NCBI GenBank assembly: GCA_012932295.1
Contig: JAAONU010000016.1
Location: forward strand, 14,362,111 to 14,426,110
Reading direction: 5' to 3'
DNA length: 64,000 nucleotides
Source: Cyclina sinensis
Taxonomy: Eukaryota; Mollusca; Bivalvia; Venerida; Veneridae
A program made the translations under genes and the position numbers. Under the pieces are notes generated by a model. The model made no database searches, was not told where the DNA came from, and saw nothing but the letters and a program-made list of their open reading frames with translations. Positions within the stretch are counted from its first letter, which is position 1, and every line of letters begins with the position of its first letter. This document shows, in pieces, positions 57,156-64,000 of this stretch.

Positions 57156-58539
57156 TTTACTTATCTGGTGAAGGTAGTAAAGACGTTTTAGTCTGATTGT
57201 TAAATAACTTAACATTATTATCACGTTAACTAATAGAGCAAGTACGATTGACATTGATTCCAATACATGAAGACGTTAGATAGCATTTTCATATCCTTAT
57301 TACTTAATAAATGAATTACTATTCTAAGACCTGTCCATATTTGTCGCGATTTTTTTTTCATTCGGCGTCTGTAGTTCTATGCGTGACAAAATACTAAACT
57401 GAATTTAATACATGTAGTCAAAACTTTAATTCTTCATGATATTTGTTCTTGTTTTCACTCATAAAATTGAGAAATGAACGATAATAACAAACATTCACTT
57501 TAAATAACGGATGAATCTTTTGCCGTTGACCTGTAATTGGTGATGAACAGAAATACATTTGCAAGGTGAACATGAATTTATCAACAGTTATTTCATGTGA
57601 ACAGCTCATTTATGTGGTCGGCTGACGGACCATTAAATATATTTGACAGGCAAATTACACTTACTGCAGAACATTATTCCCCAGCTTGTTAAAATCCTTT
57701 ATTCTCAAGCACGTGGTATCAGTTGATCTTAGTTTGAAAAACAAATTCTATTTCATAAACTATCCTACGGTAAATCAAAACGATCAATTATGTGAATTAA
57801 GTAGAAAATAAGTACTGGAATAGTTAAATGTATTTTCATGATATGCATCGCTGTTCTTTTAGTTAAATGTTCAAATGAAGAACTAAAATGAAATATGGTA
57901 ATAAAAAGTCAACTTCATAAATATGTTGAGATTAATTCCTCAGTGCGTATCTAGTTAATATATAACCATACACCGACATAATTATGATTTGACGCTTATG
58001 TCACAGACAAGTCAGAATCGATGAATAAAACAGGTTTTTGTATAATAAAGTAGTAAATCTATGATAACATATTTTTGTTTGTACGTTTGTTTGTTTGTTG
58101 GTTGGATGGTTTTAGGAGAGGAATCTGAGATTCACCAGTGCAACATAATTGCGGAAGAACTGCCTTCCGTAATGATGCTGACTCTTTCATTATAGTGCTT
58201 CTTTCTTGTAGTATCGATCCTATTAATTGAGCAAGTCTCATATACTTTAGCTAGCATCTCTACTTTTGTAGACATTTAAACTATAATTCCTTCGTTATAC
58301 CAGGCACCAAGCGGGCAGGCAATCGCCTCTACGTAACTGCCCTTTGTATAGTTACCATCTTGATAAATGAAATGATATAAGTTTCTTTGAAACTTGTTTT
58401 CAGATTCTATCGTATCTAGACACTTTGATGTTATTTGTTTTTGACAATCATAGTACATTTTCATACTTCTACTCAGTTATAAGTTTTGTTTCAACTAACA
58501 AAGACTGGGAATTTAGTAGGGCAAGATTCTGATGACATA
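57156..58539. other. Non-coding stretch
   Basis: No supported gene. A minus-strand frame at 58,276-58,464 (KGSYVEAIACPLGAWYNEG) was considered but not recognised. Confidence 0.35.
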
Positions 58540-58760
58540 ATTGTCAGGAAAACACTTCTTAACAGGTACAACCATTTTAACCTTGATCACTTAACCTTTA
58601 AACCTTTACCCTGGTGGAAGCAAAGGACTCTGCTTTTGCAACCAGTACAGATCAAGATGAGCCTGCACATCCGTGTAGTCAGATCCTGGTCTGCATTATT
58701 CACCATTCAGTCAGCAAATTTTCAATAAGCACCCCATAGCAAATTAATGTATTCCTGAAT
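58540..58760. repeat. Dispersed repeat resembling a widespread clam element
   Basis: The stretch around AACCTTTAAACCTTTACCCT, AAGATGAGCCTGCACATCCG and CACCATTCAGTCAGCAAATT matches, from memory, a repeat common in venerid clam genomes. The plus-strand 80-codon frame over it is therefore probably not a gene. Borders are approximate. Confidence 0.5.
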
Positions 58761-58867
58761 ATTTAGCAATGGTAAGTGTTGAACGCGATTGTTATCAGAA
58801 GAAAAGAACTGTGATAGAATTTCTGGAAATCATTTACCCGTAATGAGGCTTATTAAACCAATCAGTG

Positions 58868-59047
58868 TAAGATAAATATCTTACGTTATCATACAGATTG
58901 CTTTATTTTCAATCTTACGTTATCATACAGATTGCTTTATTTTCAATCTTACGTTATCATACAGATTGCTTTATTTTCAGTCTTACGTTATCATACAGAT
59001 TGCTTTATTTTCAGTCTTAAGTTATCATACAGATTGCTTTATTTTCA
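58868..59047. repeat. 34-bp minisatellite, five units
   Basis: The unit ATCTTACGTTATCATACAGA, TTGCTTTATTTTCA is repeated about five times with two substitutions. Confidence 0.95.
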
Positions 59048-60911
59048 ATTAGAAACAAGTTGTAATGCAGATATTGAATAAAGTTTATTTTGAATTATTT
59101 TCATGTTAATTACTGTTTATTCATAATATGTTACAAATTCGAAAGAGACACCTTTAAATGTTTTGCATTTCGCTTAGCAACGTATCAAAAACAAGTCACA
59201 ACATATCTATTACTCTTTGTCCTAATAGGATGTATGCATACATTTTCAAGCATTAAAATAATTTTTGGGCGGTTTTCAGTATCATACATACAAAGTAGGT
59301 AATTATATATTCTGCTGCACGAATTCTTTTGTTAATATGTTGCACTTTCAATTTAAACTGCGTCAACATCTACAATCAAACAGTAAACCATTTTAAGCCA
59401 TGTGCAGTTTTTATACATTTAAGATAAGTTGTAAAACAAGACGAATATATGAAACTCTAATATCTTTATGACATGCATCTAAGTATTTGCGTTTTTATTC
59501 CCACTAAGATTTCATGCAGACGTTATAATTTTCAAATTTGGGGATGTTGTACTGTAACGCCTGATGACAGTTCTTGTTTTTTGTTTACAAAATAGCTTGT
59601 ATCTAATTTATAAGTAGATCCACGAACGTGTAGGCTTCTTGTATCCTAGCAGTTGGTATTACTGGTAGTATCTGATACTGCAAAGACCTGTACCTGTCTG
59701 TCTCGGAAAACACACAAAATATTAAAACACAAAAACGGATTAAAACAGCATTTTAAGACTAACGTGTTCCTACTTTTATAAGTCAAATAGGCGGCTCGTT
59801 TTAGAACCAGCCTTGTAAAAAAGGTACGAGCTGAACAGTTTTTAGAAGACAATTTTCGACTACTTATATACTCAGCGTTTCGTAACTTGAATTAATATTC
59901 AAAGTGAGCATTGAACCAAACTTAAAGCTCAAAAAGCATCTAATGTGACGGTTGAATGGCAACATCTTAATATTCTAATATCCTTAATACGATGCAAATT
60001 GTAAATGCATTTTACCTAAGATTTAAAAGTGCTGTTTTTTTTCTTTTTTGCTTATTTTTCAGTCCGACTTCGATTTATTTGTAGGGCGTTGTTAATATTA
60101 CGATTTTAGATGGAAATAACTTCGAACACATCAAACAACTATAAAATTACGAAACAAATTGAATTTATTAATGTTGTCCATGTGCACATGCTCAAACTTT
60201 CCCCCGTTTTCAGGCCTAAACTAGAATTTTACATCATAAAAATTCTTTACGTAAATACAGAGCACACCAGCCAATCTTCGGTGCATAACATGTTTTTTTG
60301 CAGCTCTAAAGATTTCTTATTGAAAAAGACCATTTTACATTTCAAGCGACGGATTGTTGATCCGCGACAGAGCATAAAACAGGTGCGCGATGACGTAGTA
60401 TCCTACTATTGGATTATTCCGGGGAGCAAACAACATGATATACAAGGATATTGTAGATATGAACTGAGATAACCTTATTTTTTCAATTCTCCAAGGACTG
60501 GACTTTAAAAATTATTTTCTTTTAAATGCAGTGGGTTGCAATTATTGACTATTTAGAGTAATTTTGTGATTTAATGAGCAAGTAACATGTACTTTTCGGC
60601 TGCGTTTCCTCCTTGCCGAATTACTGAAATCTGTAATTTTTTAAAACGATAACATTTTTTGTTTATTTCTGTACCAAAATGCTGTTTAAAGTACAGACTT
60701 AATTGAAATAATGTAAGCAAAAATATCCATTCAAATACAGTTAAACAAGCCAGTGGATAAGACTTTTGAAATCAGAAAATTAGATGAAACAAAGTTACTA
60801 TTTTCAACACAACTAACATTTTGAACAAAACAATATAAGAACTGCTAGAAATTGAAACAATAAAGTGAAAAATATACACATACCAAATTTGACAGCTCGC
60901 AACTTTAAAGC
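59048..60911. other. 1.9 kb without a supported gene
   Basis: The longest frame (60,110-60,472, plus strand, with VRDDVVSYYWIIPGSK) has no recognised family and no firm splice sites. Nothing else was seen. Confidence 0.35.
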
Positions 60912-60913
60912 TA

Positions 60914-61882
60914 TGGAATATTATTTAGGTAAAAATTACACAATGCCGGCTTATCGTTAAAATTCACTCATTGACACTGCTATTGTGCTTACTAGTATAG
61001 TCATTACGCATGCTGGCACCTTTACCACACTTGTTGACAATGATACCATGCTTGCTGGACGCTGTTTAAACCCTAATGTCTATATCACAATGACATTGGA
61101 CTGAATGACAGTGTACTGTAGCGTAATGATATATTTCAACATGCCAGGACTGTATATCAGCATCAATATTTCATCATTGCTCTGTTACAATGCTTTCGGA
61201 TCAAACTACATGATGTGACCACACAATATGAAAGATGCAATCAGCCACTAAGCAAGTTGAAAGTAAGCATAATGTCAACTGCAAAATGTCACGCCACATT
61301 TTGATACCAGAGGTCGCACGTTCGTAGTTTTCACGAAAGATAATGGAAATCTCCGGCCAGTGACGGAATTGAGTTAGCTTTTGCCTAAACCATTTCCCAT
61401 CAGTTAGATCTCTATACATATTTGGATCTCGATATCTTCCCGACAAATATGATTCAAATTACGAAAAAACACGATTACTTGAACATTGCGCCCCCTGTTG
61501 TCAGAATGTTACTTACAATTTTGAATTGACATTATGCTTACTTCTATTTTGCCTACTGCCTGATAACATTTGCTCTATTGGCTCATCACATCGTGTATTT
61601 TGCTCTTGGTGCATTACAGATGAACCAAGATAGCCACGGCATGATGAAATGTACCATTACGCTACACTGAACTGTCATTCAGTCAATGTAAATACAATAT
61701 AGGCATCATGGCCTAAACAATATACAAGTTGTAACTTCCAGCAAGCATGGTATGGTTGTCAACAAGCATGCTGGAAGTGCCAGCATGCATAAAGACTGTA
61801 CCCGTAAGCACTATAGCAGTGTCAGTGAATTAATTGTAACAGTAAGTAGGCATTGTGTAATTTTTACCTAAATAACATTCCA
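60914..61882. mobile_element. Foldback MITE of about 970 bp with TA borders
   Basis: The left arm (TGGAATATTATTTAGGTAAA, AATTACACAATGCC, and on to TAGCGTAATGATA) is inverted on the right (TATCATT/ATTACGCTACACTGAA through to GGCATTGTGTAATTTTTACC). The arms are about 240 bp, with roughly 80% identity by eye. A further inner pair (GTAAGCATAATGTCAA at 61,263; TTGACATTATGCTTAC at 61,527) shares the same centre near 61,400. TA lies at both borders, as in Tc1/mariner-like insertions. The central 250 bp is unique. Confidence 0.8.
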
Positions 61883-61884
61883 TA

Positions 61885-62784
61885 TATGACAGTTATCAAA
61901 CTCTTTGGCCTGTGTAGGCATGTTATTCTACAAATACTGGGCTTGAATACAGTGAGAGACCTACTTTATCGGGTAAGAAGACCTACAAACAATCTGAATA
62001 AAATGATAAATCTATTATGGTGAAGTTGACGCACAGTACAACAAAGGAGATCTGCTTAATAGGTTGTAACAGAATAGGTTAGTATATTTAATGAAGAAAA
62101 CATTTTATATCGTATGAAATATGGGGGCAATGTGTCATCCTTCGATAAGCTCTTAAAGAAAACAAGTGAACACCGGTGATAAAGTATTCATAAAAGCATT
62201 TTACATTGTTATTATGGTATGTTTTATTGTTAGTAAGGTATAGACTGTTGTTTGATGTCTTTAGACTGTACAAGTTTCTATTGAATTCTTCTTAAAATGT
62301 ACAACATATTTTGCTGATAAAATTTGGCAAGATTAATATATTAGAAGCACTACAAAGTGGTAAACTTACTACCCGGATAAGAAACCGCACTAAAACATTT
62401 AATGTCAAAAAAAAAATTATAGGAGTGTAAACATACACAATAAGGTTCAATATCGATATTCGTTGAATAGAAAAAAAAACTACTGCAGTTATCAAGATAT
62501 GCATGTACCTATGTCTGGATTGATGTCTAATCAATTAGAGGACAGGTTGTCTGTTTTCTTAGATTTTTTTTCTTTTAACCAATTACGTTAACATATCTTT
62601 TCTTAACATTGCAAATGTTTTTAAGGTGCAGTTTTATTGTCAACATTGGAGGTTCCAGGTACAAGTTTTGAATCATTCAGAGCCATAGCATCCGGTCCCA
62701 ATCTTTAAAACACTATCAAAATTCATGTTTTATCAAAGTCAATTGAAATAAAAATGACAAAACTGGACATATATCCTGTCAATA
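61885..62784. other. Non-coding stretch
   Basis: No gene or repeat recognised; AT-rich frames only. Confidence 0.4.
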
Positions 62785-62788
62785 TTAA

Positions 62789-63220
62789 AGAGGCTGTACT
62801 CCAGATTTGACATAAAAAATTTTTTTTCATAAATTATATATTTAGATGCCGTGAGATTATAACAACATAATATTTTACTTAAAAACTGATTATAAAAGTC
62901 AAAATAGAATAAAAAAAATATTTTCGCTCCAGCCTGATTTGAACTCTGGACCCTCATGTTAACAAAATGTTTCTAACGCTTTTACTGTCACTACCATCGC
63001 CGCATGTGATATTACGGATATTTACTTTAAATCTTATACGATATAGTTATACCGTCACGTTACGGTATAGCACTTTGAAAGGGAAAAAAATAAATTTATA
63101 ATGTAATTATTTGACTTATTTTTTGTCAGTAAGTTATTTTTTAAGCATTAGTCATAAATATTACAAGAAATTTATAATACAAGAAAACTTTATTTTTTTG
63201 TCATCTGGAGCACAGCCCCT
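62789..63220. mobile_element. TTAA-flanked MITE (Kolobok- or piggyBac-like) with tRNA-like insert
   Basis: The terminal inverted repeats are AGAGGCTGTACTCCAGAT on the left and ATCTGGAGCACAGCCCCT on the right (16 of 18 matching), with TTAA at both borders (62,785-62,788 and 63,221-63,224). TTAA sites are used by Kolobok and piggyBac families. On its minus strand the middle has GATGGTAGTGACAGTAAAAG and GAGTTCAAATC, like boxes A and B of a tRNA, so a SINE head may be embedded. Confidence 0.85.
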
Positions 63221-63354
63221 TTAAGTTGATAATATTGGATAGAAAAATAATCAATCTGAACTCAAATTATGAATTTAAAAAGCCTGACAACTGAAAAAAA
63301 TTTTGAGAGGCGAATAAATGTAATCGAACCTAATAGAATTACATTGAACAATTT

Positions 63355-63690
63355 TCTGAACTGTGACTGGCACTAAGCTTCTGAAGATGTCGCTTCGCCA
63401 CATTCAGCAATGCGATGAAAATGAAAACCTTTCAAAACAATTCTTCTAGAACCTGGTTTTAACTAATTTTTGGATTCTGACTGGCACTAAGCTGTCGTTT
63501 AGAAGCCTTTTACCATATTCAGTTATCTGACGAAAATGAAAATACATTTCAAGCAACTCTACTAAAACCAGGATTTAACAGAACTTTAGATTGTGACTTG
63601 CTCTTAACTTTCCTAAAGATGTCTTTCTCCATATTCAGCTGTTTGATGAAAAATTGAATCTACATTGTAAAGCTCTTCTCAGACATTTCT
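63355..63690. repeat. Three diverged tandem copies of a roughly 115-bp unit
   Basis: Each copy begins near TGTGACTGGCACTAAGCT and contains GATGTC-TTC-CCATATTCAG and GATGAAAATGAAAA. Identity is moderate, and the third copy is the most diverged. Confidence 0.75.
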
Positions 63691-64000
63691 GCCCCTATTT
63701 GAAAATAACCTGCACAAATGTTCCTTGTGTGACCTCCTTTATATTTTTTAAAATTCAATTCAATCTGCGAGAAACATGGCCGCCTGGGGGATAGGCACAA
63801 ATGTTAGTTTGGTGACCCTCTATATCAATTTTGAATTTATTGGGATCCGCGAAAAAAGGGGTGGAACTTATTTTCTTTTATGTCTTTATATGACAACTTC
63901 AAAAATCGTATTATAGTCCCCGCCAAATTTGGTTTGCAGAGCTATGCAGAAATCATCTTACGGTCGGTCTGTTGGTCGGTGGGTAAGTCTGTTGAAGAAA
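63691..64000. other. Right edge of the window
   Basis: A GGTCGGTCTGTTGGTCGGT tract lies near the end. No gene was seen. Confidence 0.4.

Noticed and set aside
58486..58728. 80-codon plus-strand frame
   Set aside because: The DNA looks like a widespread dispersed clam repeat, so coding is unlikely.
59560..59580. CTGATGA motifs elsewhere (10,273; 44,013; 58,529; 59,561) as hammerheads
   Set aside because: None is followed by GAAA and a closing stem at the required spacing.
60110..60472. 120-codon plus-strand frame as a gene
   Set aside because: No recognised family, no firm splice sites and a composition like neighbouring non-coding frames.

Overview
The window reads as nuclear DNA of an invertebrate animal, most likely a marine bivalve and possibly a venerid clam. 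It is AT-rich and has no operons. Its few coding exons are short and separated by kilobase-scale introns with GT-AG borders. About half of what can be annotated is mobile or tandemly repeated DNA: tRNA-derived SINEs, foldback and MITE-like elements, a Penelope-like element and many minisatellites. The bivalve assignment rests on recalled resemblance of some dispersed repeats (for example near 58.6 kb and 33.5-34.1 kb) to clam sequences and was not tested.

Layout. 0-1.6 kb: first coding exon of a UBLCP1-like phosphatase gene on the minus strand, then two tail-to-tail SINEs. 1.6-9.3 kb: little beyond dispersed repeats, a palindrome and one complete tRNA-Thr-type SINE with a perfect target duplication. 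9.3-11.1 kb: three plus-strand exons of a C-type-lectin-like domain, with a reading-phase conflict. 12.8-14.7 kb: a MITE and a minus-strand gene or gene relic with a PHD-like finger, acidic repeats and a Cys-rich end, broken by several frameshifts at A/T runs. 18-20 kb: dispersed repeats and a short plus-strand exon split by a SINE. 21.5-23 kb: degenerate minisatellite.

23.8-38.0 kb, minus strand: the best gene in the window. Ten exons with consistent phases encode a 309-residue type I membrane protein: signal peptide, two homologous cadherin-like extracellular domains (each from three exons with the same phase pattern), a Gly/Ser stalk, one membrane helix and a 43-residue tail. Its introns hold a 1.5-kb array of 48-bp units that repeat the 3' splice site of exon 9, a SINE, hairpins, a MITE and a 1,034-bp foldback transposon with a perfect 8-bp target duplication.

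38-44.8 kb: an ORF with four perfect 16-residue repeats, a 5'-truncated SINE, a cluster of inverted repeats, a nearly complete Penelope-like element (RT plus GIY-YIG, two frameshifts at T runs, a hammerhead-ribozyme-like motif at its 3' end) and a hAT-like non-autonomous transposon. 46.9-64 kb: no convincing genes; a 46-bp satellite of about 2.5 kb interrupted by a mobile element, several smaller tandem arrays, a 0.4-kb tandem duplication, a 970-bp foldback element with TA borders and a 432-bp TTAA-flanked MITE.

The coding features do not form one pathway. The unusual themes are a candidate lineage-specific cell-surface protein with a repeated-splice-site intron, fresh SINE activity that has broken an exon, and recurrent homopolymer frameshifts that may be assembly error rather than biology.
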